Shown: piece by piece, positions 25,603-34,827 of the stretch | Numbering within the stretch: position 1 is the stretch's first letter | Layout of the letters: each line of letters opens with the position of its first letter | Source: Bacteroidales bacterium UBA4912 | GTDB taxonomy: Bacteria; Bacteroidota; Bacteroidia; Bacteroidales; Dysgonomonadaceae | Assembly (NCBI GenBank): GCA_002398875.1 | Contig: DHCC01000085.1 | Location: forward strand, 36,647-87,459 | Direction: 5' to 3' | Length of the DNA: 50,813 nucleotides | The notes under the pieces: generated by a model | Seen by the model: the letters and a program-made list of their open reading frames with translations, nothing else | What the model was told of the DNA's origin: nothing | The model's database searches: none | Made by a program: the position numbers and the translations under genes

Positions 25603-25723
25603 ACGGTGCAAATATAAAGGTTTTTTGTTTACCAAACATAACATTTGAAAGAAAAAAACCTGCATTTTACACTGTTTAACGAAAATAGCGGCTTTATAAA
25701 CAGTTTTTTATTACTCATTTTCA

Positions 25724-26917
25724 TTACTCAACGTAAAGTACCAACCCTTTCAGGTATTCACCTTCAGGATGATAGATATTTATAGGATGATCTGCAGGTT
25801 GAGTTAACTGATGCAGTATTTGTACCTTCCTCCCGCTTATGGCTGCGGCACTGAATACAGCAAGTCTGAACTGTTCTTTGGAAATTACCTGAGAACATGA
25901 GAATGTAAAGAGTATGCCACCCTTTGCAATTTTTTCGAATGCTGAGTGATTTAATTTTTTATAACCCTGAAGCGCATTATTGACTGCTCCTCGGTGCTTT
26001 GCAAATGCCGGAGGATCGAGCACTATAAGGTCATATTTATCTTGTGGAATTTCATTTAAAAACCTAAAGGCATCTTCAGAATAAGACTTATGACGAGGAT
26101 CATCACCAAAGTTCAGATCAACATTTTGATCAGCTATTGATATTGCTTTGGATGAGCTATCCACTGAGTGAACTGCTGCAGCTCTGCCTCTGAGACTGTA
26201 AACAGAGAATCCGCCAGTGTAACAAAACATATTAAGTACATTTCGCCCTTCAGAATACTTTTCAAGAAGTTGTCGATTCTCTCTCTGATCTATAAAGAAA
26301 CCTGTCTTTTGACCCTTCAGCCAGTCGATTTTGAATTTTAATCCGTTTTCTACAACGACATCATTTACTTCTTTACCTCCAAATATGTAAGAATCTTCAG
26401 GATCCACATCAGCTTTAAAAGGTAATGTACTCTCTGATTTATAAAATATATTTTTTATATTATCAGCTCCACAAATTGACTGTAATGCCTCAGAAATTTC
26501 CACTCTATCAGTGTGCATACCAACAGAATGTGCCTGTACTACTGCAGTATTTCCGTAAACATCAATTATCAATCCCGGCAGATTATCTCCCTCACCATGA
26601 ACCAATCTGTAGGTATTATTATCAGGACGGATCAACTTAAGCCTATTACGCATAATATATGCTTCTGTAAGACGTCTTTCGTAAAATTTAGTATTTATAA
26701 CCTCATCTTCAAAAGACAAAATCCTAACGGCAATACTTCCAATTTGATAATGTCCAATTCCCAGAAACACTCTCTCGTAAGATAAAACCCTAACAATCTC
26801 TCCCTCCTCAATATCATTTGGCTTTGATGCTAATGCACCTGAAAACACCCACGGATGAAATCTTTTAAGGAACTCATCTTTTTTGGGTTTTAAAACAATT
26901 TCTTTGTATGACCTCAT
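25724..26917 (-). CDS. Class I rRNA methyltransferase, RlmI-like
   Basis: A 397-residue S-adenosylmethionine-dependent methyltransferase. An N-terminal PUA domain (about 1-75, LKRFHPWVFSGAL) binds RNA. The Rossmann domain carries the motifs QKTGFFIDQRENR, VLNMFCYTGGFSVYSL (SAM binding) and DLIVLDPPAFAKHR (catalytic motif IV). This is the architecture of RlmI, which makes m5C1962 in 23S rRNA of E. coli; the exact target here is inferred. It overlaps the upstream exonuclease gene by 4 nt and is last in a three-gene operon. Confidence 0.9.
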   Translation of the reverse strand: MRSYKEIVLKPKKDEFLKRFHPWVFSGALASKPNDIEEGEIVRVLSYERVFLGIGHYQIGSIAVRILSFEDEVINTKFYERRLTEAYIMRNRLKLIRPDNNTYRLVHGEGDNLPGLIIDVYGNTAVVQAHSVGMHTDRVEISEALQSICGADNIKNIFYKSESTLPFKADVDPEDSYIFGGKEVNDVVVENGLKFKIDWLKGQKTGFFIDQRENRQLLEKYSEGRNVLNMFCYTGGFSVYSLRGRAAAVHSVDSSSKAISIADQNVDLNFGDDPRHKSYSEDAFRFLNEIPQDKYDLIVLDPPAFAKHRGAVNNALQGYKKLNHSAFEKIAKGGILFTFSCSQVISKEQFRLAVFSAAAISGRKVQILHQLTQPADHPINIYHPEGEYLKGLVLYVE

Positions 26918-27489
26918 TTGTTTGTTTTGGTTAGGTGATTATATATTCTAAGGCATGCCCAGGCATCTATTGCAGCATAAGATTGTTGTGCGGGAGAAAG
27001 CTCCGCTGCTTCCCAATTAGAGAGTCTTTGACTTTTTGATATCTTCTTCCCGAAAATTATAGCATAAATCTTTTGCAGACTATTATCTTCAATGCCGAAC
27101 TTATCAACAAAAAGCTGAAGATCAATAAAATTTTCAGGTCTTCGCCCAGTGCGTTTGCGAAGTGCTGCAAAATCATCTCTAAGAGATAGACCTATTTTTT
27201 TTATAGTATCATTACTCATAAGTTTTTCGAGGGCATCCGGGTAACCGATTTTATTTAATCTAAAAAGGAAACATTCATCCTCTGTTGAAAGTTGTAACAG
27301 TGCAACATTATTTACCTGTCCCCGTTTAAAAGCAGGCTTTGTTTCTGTATCAAACCCCAGTGCAGGCTGGGTAGATAAATAAGCAACAGCCTCGTCTACC
27401 TTTGAAGGATGATCAACTATATAAATTTCTCCATCGAATGTCTCTTTCTCCAATTCTGCCAACTGTTGTTTTGTTATTGTCAATCCCAC
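26914..27489 (-). CDS. RNase D-like 3'-5' exonuclease domain protein
   Basis: A 191-residue single-domain nuclease of the DEDDy class. The acidic residues are visible: D47 and E49 in LGFDTETKP, D105/D106 in LSLRDDFAAL, and Y171 with D175 in YAAIDAW. It lacks the HRDC domains of RNase D. The start appears to be a GTG at 27489, overlapping the DUF5063 gene by 10 nt, with no ATG nearby. Coupled with an rRNA methyltransferase gene, a role in RNA processing is likely but not proven; DNA as substrate is possible. Confidence 0.88.
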   Translation of the reverse strand: MGLTITKQQLAELEKETFDGEIYIVDHPSKVDEAVAYLSTQPALGFDTETKPAFKRGQVNNVALLQLSTEDECFLFRLNKIGYPDALEKLMSNDTIKKIGLSLRDDFAALRKRTGRRPENFIDLQLFVDKFGIEDNSLQKIYAIIFGKKISKSQRLSNWEAAELSPAQQSYAAIDAWACLRIYNHLTKTNK

Positions 27490-28052
27490 GAATCCTCCAT
27501 GTTTAAGAAATCATCATTATAGTCACTTTCATGTTCTCTGCTCTTTAGGGTATGTAAGGGACGCAGTACATTTACAAGCTTTTGTCCCCAATAAGTTCTA
27601 AAGTTTGAGTTACAGATATTAATCGCACTTTGCATTAGGTCTGTGAGCTCCATTTGGTATACTGATACAAAATTTCTGACATCTTGATATATGTCTGCAA
27701 TATTTTCCGATACGTTGGCAGAAATGGGCCTTTCGCTATATTTCATTTCATCCATAAAAACATCCAAATATACATCCTCCTCGCCCATAATTCCATTTAC
27801 AATACTTGCGACCCTAGCGTAATCCTCTTCTCGAACAAAAGCTGCAGGTGGTTCTTCAATAGACTCAACAGTATCAGGAAGCAGTGATGCTTTTAAATAC
27901 ATAAGTGGTAGTATTTTCAGCATTTTGTCTATCCATTCCGTTCGAGACAATTGCTCATCTGACTCTAGTATTGTACAAAAATTGACTGCCACAGTCAAAA
28001 ATTCTATTACATTTTTATTATAAATTATTTCATCTATGTCCTGTTTTTTCAT
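27480..28052 (-). CDS. DUF5063-family protein
   Basis: A 190-residue soluble, helical, acidic protein without signal or membrane segments. I recognise it as the DUF5063 type found in Bacteroidota from the pattern VIEFLTVAVNFCTILE, LPLMYLKASLLP and VYQMELTDLMQSAINIC, and from its place before the exonuclease gene. No function is known to me. It is first in the operon and overlaps the exonuclease start by 10 nt, so the proteins are probably made together. Confidence 0.8.
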   Translation of the reverse strand: MKKQDIDEIIYNKNVIEFLTVAVNFCTILESDEQLSRTEWIDKMLKILPLMYLKASLLPDTVESIEEPPAAFVREEDYARVASIVNGIMGEEDVYLDVFMDEMKYSERPISANVSENIADIYQDVRNFVSVYQMELTDLMQSAINICNSNFRTYWGQKLVNVLRPLHTLKSREHESDYNDDFLNMEDSWD

Positions 28053-28100
28053 ATTACAAAATTTTCTTTAAGATGTTTTTGGGTCAAACATTAACATAAA

Positions 28101-28108
28101 CAAAAGTA
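28101..28108 (-). promoter_or_regulatory. Candidate -7 element of the DUF5063 operon
   Basis: TACTTTTG on the minus strand, 48 bp before the start; no good -33 partner. Confidence 0.4.
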
Positions 28109-28191
28109 CATAATATTTTCGAAAATGAGGTAAAGGACAAATTAACTAACATAATAATACATTCCGGAGATTTAAAAAATATGGCAAACAT

Positions 28192-28222
28192 TTTGTGAAT
28201 CCGTTTGAAAACAATATCTTTG
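28192..28222 (+). promoter_or_regulatory. Promoter of rimP-nusA-infB
   Basis: TTTG (28192-28195) and TATCTTTG (28215-28222), 19-nt spacer. Transcription would start near 28229, just ahead of the attenuator. Confidence 0.7.
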
Positions 28223-28237
28223 CAATCGAAATGAATG

Positions 28238-28267
28238 AGGGAAGCAGGAGATACCGCTTCCTTTTTT
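28238..28267 (+). terminator. Attenuator-like terminator in the rimP-nusA-infB leader
   Basis: GGAAGC (28240-28245) pairs with GCTTCC (28256-28261), with an inner GG/CC pair, and is followed by six T residues (28262-28267). It lies between the promoter and the rimP start, so most transcripts would stop after about 40 nt unless the hairpin is bypassed. Confidence 0.75.
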
Positions 28268-28286
28268 GTTCAGTACACACCTATTT

Positions 28287-28754
28287 ATGTTTGATAAAAA
28301 CGTTCTTGTCAATATAATTGAAGATTATTTGAAAGATTCACCAAATTACCTGGTGGATATTTACATTGGTGCAGGAAATTCAATCACTGTTGAAATTGAC
28401 AATGACAATGGAGTCGATATTGACGATTGTGTAGAATTAAGCAGACATATTGAATCTAAACTGGATCGTGATTCAGAAGATTTCGAATTAACTGTAACCT
28501 CTGTCGGCTTAACATCTCCATTTAAATCTTCACGTCAGTATAGAAAATACGAAGGTAAGGAGATTGAAGTTTTGAGCAAGAAAGGCACTAAACTGACAGG
28601 CGTTCTTAAATCATCCGATGATAAGGGATTTACTATAACAGTAGTCAAACAGGTAAAACCTGAAGGTGCAAAACGTAAAATAGATGTGTATGAAGACATC
28701 TATTTCATGTTTGAAGAGGTAAAACATACAAAATATCTTATAAGATTTAAATAA
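28287..28754 (+). CDS. rimP: Ribosome maturation factor RimP
   Basis: Needed for 30S subunit assembly. At 155 residues it shows the two-domain RimP pattern: VDIYIGAGNSITVEIDNDNGVDIDDCVELSRHIE in the N-terminal domain (pieces quoted from one stretch) and FELTVTSVGLTSPFKSSRQYRKYEGKEI at the junction. I chose the ATG at 28287 (MFDKNVLVN). A TTG at 28266 would start inside the T-tract of the attenuator. It is 3 bp from nusA in the classical rimP-nusA-infB operon. Confidence 0.93.
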   Translation: MFDKNVLVNIIEDYLKDSPNYLVDIYIGAGNSITVEIDNDNGVDIDDCVELSRHIESKLDRDSEDFELTVTSVGLTSPFKSSRQYRKYEGKEIEVLSKKGTKLTGVLKSSDDKGFTITVVKQVKPEGAKRKIDVYEDIYFMFEEVKHTKYLIRFK

Positions 28755-28757
28755 CAC

Positions 28758-30110
28758 ATGGGCAAAAAGAAAGAAACCATAAGTCTCATAGATACATTTT
28801 CTGAATTTAACGAGCTGAAAAATATCGATAAAGCAACACTTATCAGTGTTCTTGAGGAAGCTTTTCGTATAGTGATATCGAAATCTGTTGGAACAGATGA
28901 AAATTACGATATTATTATCAATCCTGATAAAGGTGACCTTGAAATTTGGCGTAACCGCACAATCGTTGAAGATGGAGAAATAGAAGATCCAAATATGGAA
29001 ATTACGCTTTCAGAAGCGTTAAAAATTGATGAGGATTTTGAAGTAGGAGAAGAAGTAACTGACGAGGTTCCGCTTGAACATTTCGGTCGCCGCACCATAC
29101 TTAATTTAAGGCAGACTCTGGCATCCAAAATATTAGAACTTGAGAAAGATAATCTATATAATCTATACAAAGAAAAAGTAGGAGAAATTGTTTCAGGAGA
29201 GGTTTACCAAGTATGGAAAAAAGAGATTTTACTACTTGATGATGACCATAATGAACTTATATTACCTAAAACAGAGCAAATCCCAAGCGATTTCTTCCGT
29301 AAAGGTGAACATGTTCGCGCTGTTGTAGCACGTGTTGAAAATAAAAACAATAATCCGAAGATTATCCTTTCAAGAACATCACCCGTGTTTCTGGAACGTT
29401 TATTTGAGCAGGAAATACCAGAGATCGCAGATGGGCTTATAACAATTAAAGGAATTGCCCGTATTCCGGGTGAGCGTGCTAAAGTGGCAGTTGAAGCGTA
29501 TGATGACAGGATTGACCCTGTTGGTGCTTGTGTAGGGATGAAGGGATTTCGCATACATGGTATTGTACGTGAACTGCGTAATGAAAATATTGATGTAATA
29601 AATTTCACAAACAATACAAATTTATACATACAACGTGCTCTGAGCCCTGCTAAAATCAACTCGATCTCGGTGAGAGAAGAGGAACACCGTGCAGAGGTTT
29701 TTCTTAATCCTGAAGAAGTGTCACTTGCTATTGGTAAAGGGGGCGCAAATATAAAACTAGCATCAATGCTAACAGGATATAATATTGAAGTATTCAGAGA
29801 TATTGATGAAGTTGATGAAGAGGACATATACCTGGATGAATTTCGTGATGAAATTGATGGTTGGGTAATTGATCAGCTAAAGAAAATTGGATGTTCTACT
29901 GCTAAGAATGTGCTTGCAACGAGCAGAGAAAGACTTATTAAAGAAGCTGATCTTGAAGAAAGTACAGTAGATGAAGTTCTTGCAATCCTCCGTTACGAGT
30001 TTGATGACGAAGAAGTATTAGAAGAATCTGAGGAATCTGCAATTGATAATATTATTTCGGAAGAAGAACCGGAAATCGAAGTAGATGATGTAGAAGAAGA
30101 TTCTTTATAA
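28758..30110 (+). CDS. nusA: Transcription termination/antitermination factor NusA
   Basis: Binds RNA polymerase and nascent RNA and promotes pausing and hairpin-dependent termination. The 450 residues show the N-terminal polymerase-binding domain (1-135), S1 (about 138-205, GEIVSGEVYQVWKKEILLL), and KH1 and KH2 (about 230-345) with GACVGMKGFRIHGIVREL and the loop LAIGKGGANIKLAS. A helix-hairpin-helix-like segment (about 370-415) and an acidic tail complete it. Because NusA aids intrinsic termination, it could act back on the terminator in its own leader. Confidence 0.96.
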   Translation: MGKKKETISLIDTFSEFNELKNIDKATLISVLEEAFRIVISKSVGTDENYDIIINPDKGDLEIWRNRTIVEDGEIEDPNMEITLSEALKIDEDFEVGEEVTDEVPLEHFGRRTILNLRQTLASKILELEKDNLYNLYKEKVGEIVSGEVYQVWKKEILLLDDDHNELILPKTEQIPSDFFRKGEHVRAVVARVENKNNNPKIILSRTSPVFLERLFEQEIPEIADGLITIKGIARIPGERAKVAVEAYDDRIDPVGACVGMKGFRIHGIVRELRNENIDVINFTNNTNLYIQRALSPAKINSISVREEEHRAEVFLNPEEVSLAIGKGGANIKLASMLTGYNIEVFRDIDEVDEEDIYLDEFRDEIDGWVIDQLKKIGCSTAKNVLATSRERLIKEADLEESTVDEVLAILRYEFDDEEVLEESEESAIDNIISEEEPEIEVDDVEEDSL

Positions 30111-30165
30111 TCTTAACACTCATCACTAATTCAACATAACAAGAGTAAGGTTAGAAGATATATAT

Positions 30166-33100
30166 ATGCCTATTAGACTAATAAAAGTTTCGAAAAATTT
30201 AAATGTGGGAATTAACAGCCTAGTTGAATTCCTACACAAGAAAGGTATTGAAATAGAAGCAAATCCAAATATCAAAATTGAGGATGAGCATTATGATATA
30301 CTGATAGCTGAATTTGGCAAAGATAAAAATATTCGGAAAGAAGCAACAGAGACACGTGAGAAAATGCATCGTCGTGATGACAAACGTGAAACTGTAGCTA
30401 TAGAAGGATATGAAGACATATCGAAAAAGGCAACTGAAAAAGATACAATAGAGACTGAAGTACCAAAAGAATTGAAACCTCAATTCAATGTAGTTGGCAG
30501 TATTGATCTTGACAATCTAAATAAAAAGAGAACTGAAACTAAAAAGAGCGAAATTCAGACTGAAAAACCTCAGGAAGAAGCTAAAGTTCAGCCTGAAAAA
30601 GAAATAATAAATGTACCAGAAATAGAGAGTACAGAAGATCAGATTCCGGTAGTTGTAACACCTGTTGAAAAAAACGAGGAAATAGAAAAGGAAGAAATAG
30701 AAAAGAAAATTACTGAAGAAAAGACAGAACCTAAAAAGGAATCAACAGTAATAGCCAATGCTGAATTTGACTCCAAATCAGATACTGAAGTAAAAACAGA
30801 AACGAAATCAGAAAAAGAATCGGACAGTAAAATAGAAAGGAAAGAAGAGACAGACAGTAAAACTGTATCTGAATTAAAACCTTCAATAAAGACTAAAACA
30901 ATTAAGAAACAAGTAATCTCAACTAAGGACGAAGAAAAAGTGAACGTAAAAACAGTTGAAACTGAAGCTGTTGAAAAAACAGAGAAGCAGGTTGAAGATA
31001 AAGCAAAAGAGATCCAAGAGGCTCAGCTTGTTGAAACTCAAGAAGCCAAGTCAGAAGAGTCTAAGTCAAAACCCGAAGGTTCAAGATCAGAAAAAGTATT
31101 CCGTCTGCACAAAAATAAACTGGAATCAAACATTGTTGTTAAGGGTTCCATTGATTTGAGTGCAATAAATGATCGTACTCGTCCTCCAAGAAAATCAAGA
31201 GCAGAGCGAAAGAAGGAACGTCTGGAAAGAGAGCAGAAAAACTTAGACAGTAAAAAACTAAAAGAAGAAAAAGTCAAACTTCTTAAGAAAGAGGCTATTG
31301 ATGAAAAGAAAAAACATCCTGAGAATACCGAATCAACAGACGACAGTAAAAAGAAAAAACGAAAGAGAATACGTTCCAGCAAAGTAAACATAGATAAACC
31401 AGGAGCTTATAACCAGGGTGCCAGAACAGACAGAAGATCCACTCTCAGAAAACCTGTAAAAGCAGAAGTAAGTGAAGAGGATGTACAAAAACAGATAAAA
31501 GAGACCCTTGCACGTCTTACTGAAAAAAGAGGCAAGAAAGGTGGTGCTAAATACCGCCGTGAGAAAAGAGAAGCAAGTGCTTCCAGACAAAGGGAAGAAC
31601 TCAAACAGCAGGAAAGAGAGAGTCGCGTATTGCAGCTTACTGAGTTTGTAACTGCAAATGACTTGGCAAATATGATGGACGTGTCCGTTACAGATGTAAT
31701 CTCAACCTGTATGAGCCTAGGAGTTATGGTGGCTATAAACCAGCGACTTGATGCTGAAATTATAAACCTTGTTGCCGAAGAGTATGGTTTCAAAACCGAA
31801 TATGTAAGTGCCGACGTTATTGAAGCTATTGCAGAAGAAGAAGATGATCCTAAGGATTTGATTCCACGTTCTCCTATTGTAACTGTAATGGGACACGTGG
31901 ATCACGGTAAAACATCACTGCTAGACAGTATCAGAAGCACTAACGTTATTGCAGGTGAAGCTGGTGGGATTACACAACATATTGGTGCATATAACGTGCA
32001 ACTTTCAGACGGCAGAAAAATTACTTTCCTTGACACTCCGGGTCACGAAGCTTTTACTGCTATGCGTGCACGTGGAGCAAAGGTGACTGACGTTGCAATT
32101 ATTATAATAGCAGCTGACGATAATGTAATGCCACAGACAGTTGAGGCTATAAACCATGCAGGTGCCGCTGGGGTACCAATTGTTTTTGCAATCAATAAAG
32201 TAGATAAGCCGGGTGCAAATCCCGAAAAGATAAAGGAGAAGCTCGCCGAGATGAACTATCTTGTTGAAGATTGGGGAGGTAAATACCAGTCTCAGGATAT
32301 ATCAGCCAAAAAAGGTATTGGTATTCGCGAACTTTTGGAAAAAGTAATTCTTGAAGCAGATTTACTCGAACTGAAAGCAAATCCAAATCGTAATGCTACT
32401 GGTTCAATTATTGAGTCAGAGCTTGATAAAGGGCGTGGATATATTGCCACTGTCCTAGTAGAAAACGGAACCTTAAAACAAGGCGACATTGTAATTGCCG
32501 GTGCTTACTTTGGACGTATTAAAGCTATGTTCAACGAACGTAATCAGCGAATTAATGAGGCAGGACCAGCCGAACCCGCGCTTATACTTGGACTAAACGG
32601 TGCTCCTCAAGCAGGTGACACATTTAATGTGATGGAAACTGAACAGGAGGCGCGTTCTATTGCTAATCGGAGGGAACAGTTACAACGTGAACAATCAATG
32701 CGTACACAAAAAATGCTTACGCTTGATGATATCGGACGTAGGATTGCTATTGGTAACTTCCAACAATTAAACATCATTGTTAAGGGTGACGTTGACGGTT
32801 CTGTTGAAGCGCTTTCTGACTCACTTATAAGATTGTCTACAGAAGAAATTCAGGTAAATGTGATACACAAAGCTGTAGGACAGATATCCGAATCAGATAT
32901 CACCCTTGCTGCTGCATCCGAAGCAATTATCATTGGATTCCAGGTAAGACCTTCACTGAATGCACGCAAAGAAGCAGAAAAAGAGGGTGTTGACATTCGT
33001 CTGTACTCAATTATATACGATGCTATAGAGGAAGTTACAGCTGCAATGGAAGGTATGTTATCACCTGATATTAAAGAAGAAATTACCGGTAATGTGGAAG

Positions 33101-33372
33101 TACTTGACGTTTTTAAAGTTTCTAAAGTTGGTACAGTTGCAGGCTGTATGGTTCGTGATGGTAAAATAAAACGATCCAGCCGAATTCGACTGATCCGCGA
33201 CGGAATTGTCATCTTTACAGGTGAACTAGATTCTTTAAAAAGATTCAAGGACGATGTTAAAGAGGTAACTTCAGGCTATGAATGTGGTATAACGATACAC
33301 AATTTCAACGATATAAAAGTGGGTGATATTATCGAATCTTATGAGGAAGTTGAAGTAAAGAAAACTTTATAA
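30166..33372 (+). CDS. infB: Translation initiation factor IF-2
   Basis: The GTPase that brings fMet-tRNA to the 30S subunit. At 1068 residues it is longer than E. coli IF-2 (890). Residues 1-55 are the first IF2_N domain. About 60-440 is a Lys/Glu/Thr-rich low-complexity linker, which explains the extra length. A second IF2_N follows near 490-545. The GTPase domain starts at about 565 with G1 GHVDHGKT (576-583), DTPGHEA and NKVDKP. C-terminal domains II-IV end at VEVKKTL. It is the third gene of the rimP operon, 55 bp after nusA. Confidence 0.97.
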   Translation: MPIRLIKVSKNLNVGINSLVEFLHKKGIEIEANPNIKIEDEHYDILIAEFGKDKNIRKEATETREKMHRRDDKRETVAIEGYEDISKKATEKDTIETEVPKELKPQFNVVGSIDLDNLNKKRTETKKSEIQTEKPQEEAKVQPEKEIINVPEIESTEDQIPVVVTPVEKNEEIEKEEIEKKITEEKTEPKKESTVIANAEFDSKSDTEVKTETKSEKESDSKIERKEETDSKTVSELKPSIKTKTIKKQVISTKDEEKVNVKTVETEAVEKTEKQVEDKAKEIQEAQLVETQEAKSEESKSKPEGSRSEKVFRLHKNKLESNIVVKGSIDLSAINDRTRPPRKSRAERKKERLEREQKNLDSKKLKEEKVKLLKKEAIDEKKKHPENTESTDDSKKKKRKRIRSSKVNIDKPGAYNQGARTDRRSTLRKPVKAEVSEEDVQKQIKETLARLTEKRGKKGGAKYRREKREASASRQREELKQQERESRVLQLTEFVTANDLANMMDVSVTDVISTCMSLGVMVAINQRLDAEIINLVAEEYGFKTEYVSADVIEAIAEEEDDPKDLIPRSPIVTVMGHVDHGKTSLLDSIRSTNVIAGEAGGITQHIGAYNVQLSDGRKITFLDTPGHEAFTAMRARGAKVTDVAIIIIAADDNVMPQTVEAINHAGAAGVPIVFAINKVDKPGANPEKIKEKLAEMNYLVEDWGGKYQSQDISAKKGIGIRELLEKVILEADLLELKANPNRNATGSIIESELDKGRGYIATVLVENGTLKQGDIVIAGAYFGRIKAMFNERNQRINEAGPAEPALILGLNGAPQAGDTFNVMETEQEARSIANRREQLQREQSMRTQKMLTLDDIGRRIAIGNFQQLNIIVKGDVDGSVEALSDSLIRLSTEEIQVNVIHKAVGQISESDITLAAASEAIIIGFQVRPSLNARKEAEKEGVDIRLYSIIYDAIEEVTAAMEGMLSPDIKEEITGNVEVLDVFKVSKVGTVAGCMVRDGKIKRSSRIRLIRDGIVIFTGELDSLKRFKDDVKEVTSGYECGITIHNFNDIKVGDIIESYEEVEVKKTL

Positions 33373-33397
33373 GAATATATATTCATTACATAAAAAT

Positions 33398-33964
33398 ATG
33401 GTTATGACAAAAATAAAACTTTTTAGCCTTTGCTTGTTTATTCTTGCATTTGGTGGAAGGGCTTATTCACAGGATTTTGATCAGTCACAAAATTCAGGAC
33501 AATCACCAAATTTTCAGCAGATAAGGATAGGATATGTAAATTCAGATGATATTCTTAGCGATTTCCCCGAAAGGGAACAGGCTACTGAACAACTGCTTGT
33601 ATTAAGTAAAGAGTATGAAAAAGAACTGCAACTGATGCAGAGTGAATACAATAAAAAATATTCTGATTATATTACTTATCAATCTTCACTTGCGGAAAAC
33701 ATTAAGTTACGAAGAATGCAAGAATTGACTGAACTGGAAAACAGAATGCAGGAGTTTATGTCAATGGCTCAACAAGACATTGAGTATCAGGAAAAGGAAA
33801 AGCTTCAGCCGTTAAGACAAAAGATTTATGAAGCAATACGACAGGTAGGCATAGAGCGTAATTATACAGTAATATATGATTTGGCTGACCCCGGAATTGC
33901 CTTTGTTACTCTTCAAGCAGAAGACGCCAATACTTACGTTAAACAGAAGTTAGGTATCCAATAA
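33398..33964 (+). CDS. OmpH/Skp-family periplasmic chaperone
   Basis: A 188-residue exported protein. A signal peptide (to about residue 25, GGRAYSQ) is followed by IRIGYVNSDDIL and a long coiled coil (about 60-140, rich in E, Q, K). The end is a small beta/helix cap, YTVIYDLADPGIAFV. Skp-like trimers shield unfolded outer-membrane proteins in the periplasm. It lies 25 bp after infB, so it may share transcripts with the translation genes. A second ATG at 33404 is an alternative start. Confidence 0.9.
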   Translation: MVMTKIKLFSLCLFILAFGGRAYSQDFDQSQNSGQSPNFQQIRIGYVNSDDILSDFPEREQATEQLLVLSKEYEKELQLMQSEYNKKYSDYITYQSSLAENIKLRRMQELTELENRMQEFMSMAQQDIEYQEKEKLQPLRQKIYEAIRQVGIERNYTVIYDLADPGIAFVTLQAEDANTYVKQKLGIQ

Positions 33965-33979
33965 TTAGGAATCTAATAA

Positions 33980-34819
33980 GTGGAAAAGACTTGTCCCGAT
34001 AAAGCAGGTGCTGTCGGAATATTTGATTCCGGCTATGGTGGCTTAACGGTTTTATCAGGGATAAAATCAATTTTACCAGACTATGACTATATCTATCTTG
34101 GTGATAATGCCCGCGCACCATACGGAAACAGATCATTTGACAGGGTATATGAGTTTACTCTTGAAGCAGTAAAATGGTTTTTCAATCAAGGTTGTAATCT
34201 TGTTATACTGGCTTGTAATACAGCTTCGGCAAAAGCTCTTCGTACAATACAGCAAATCAATTTACCACAACTAGATCCAAACAAAAGAGTACTTGGCGTT
34301 ATTCGTCCCACTGCAGAATATGTTGGTCAATTGTCAAAAACAGGTCATATAGGCATAATGGGCACAGAGGGTACCATCCAATCAAAATCATATGAGATAG
34401 AGATTGCCAAACTACACCCGCTAATGACAGTTAACGGTGAAGCATGCCCAATGTGGGTGCCACTCGTTGAAAACAGAGAGTATGATAAACCAGGAGCTGA
34501 TTATTTCATAAAGCAGCATGTGGATAGCCTTTTACACAAGGATCCACAAATAGATACAGTTATACTGGGATGCACACATTATCCACTTTTAATAGATAAA
34601 ATAAAACTGTTTCTTCCTGAAAACATTTCAGTTATTTCTCAAGGTAAAATAGTCGCAAAAAGTCTTGAGGATTATTTTGAAAGGCATCCTGAAATTGAGG
34701 CAAAATGTACTAAAGGTGGTACAGTGCGTTATTTTACAACCGATTCTACTGATAAATTTATTCACCAAGCTTCAATATTCCTGGAAGAAGAAATAGTTGC
34801 TCACAATGCAACATTATAA
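33980..34819 (+). CDS. murI: Glutamate racemase
   Basis: Converts L-glutamate to D-glutamate for peptidoglycan. The 279 residues contain AVGIFDSGYGGLTVL (D16, S17) and the two catalytic cysteines in LACNTASAKA (C79) and LGCTHYPLL (C198). The start is a GTG at 33980; no ATG lies in a suitable place. It is 15 bp after the OmpH-like gene. Together with murF-alr this is the second D-amino-acid enzyme in the window. Confidence 0.95.
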   Translation: MEKTCPDKAGAVGIFDSGYGGLTVLSGIKSILPDYDYIYLGDNARAPYGNRSFDRVYEFTLEAVKWFFNQGCNLVILACNTASAKALRTIQQINLPQLDPNKRVLGVIRPTAEYVGQLSKTGHIGIMGTEGTIQSKSYEIEIAKLHPLMTVNGEACPMWVPLVENREYDKPGADYFIKQHVDSLLHKDPQIDTVILGCTHYPLLIDKIKLFLPENISVISQGKIVAKSLEDYFERHPEIEAKCTKGGTVRYFTTDSTDKFIHQASIFLEEEIVAHNATL

Positions 34820-34827
34820 TTTTGATT

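Noticed and set aside
30956..31793. Open frames on both strands within the infB linker
   Set aside because: They follow from the Lys/Glu-biased codons of the linker; composition is repetitive and no motifs appear.
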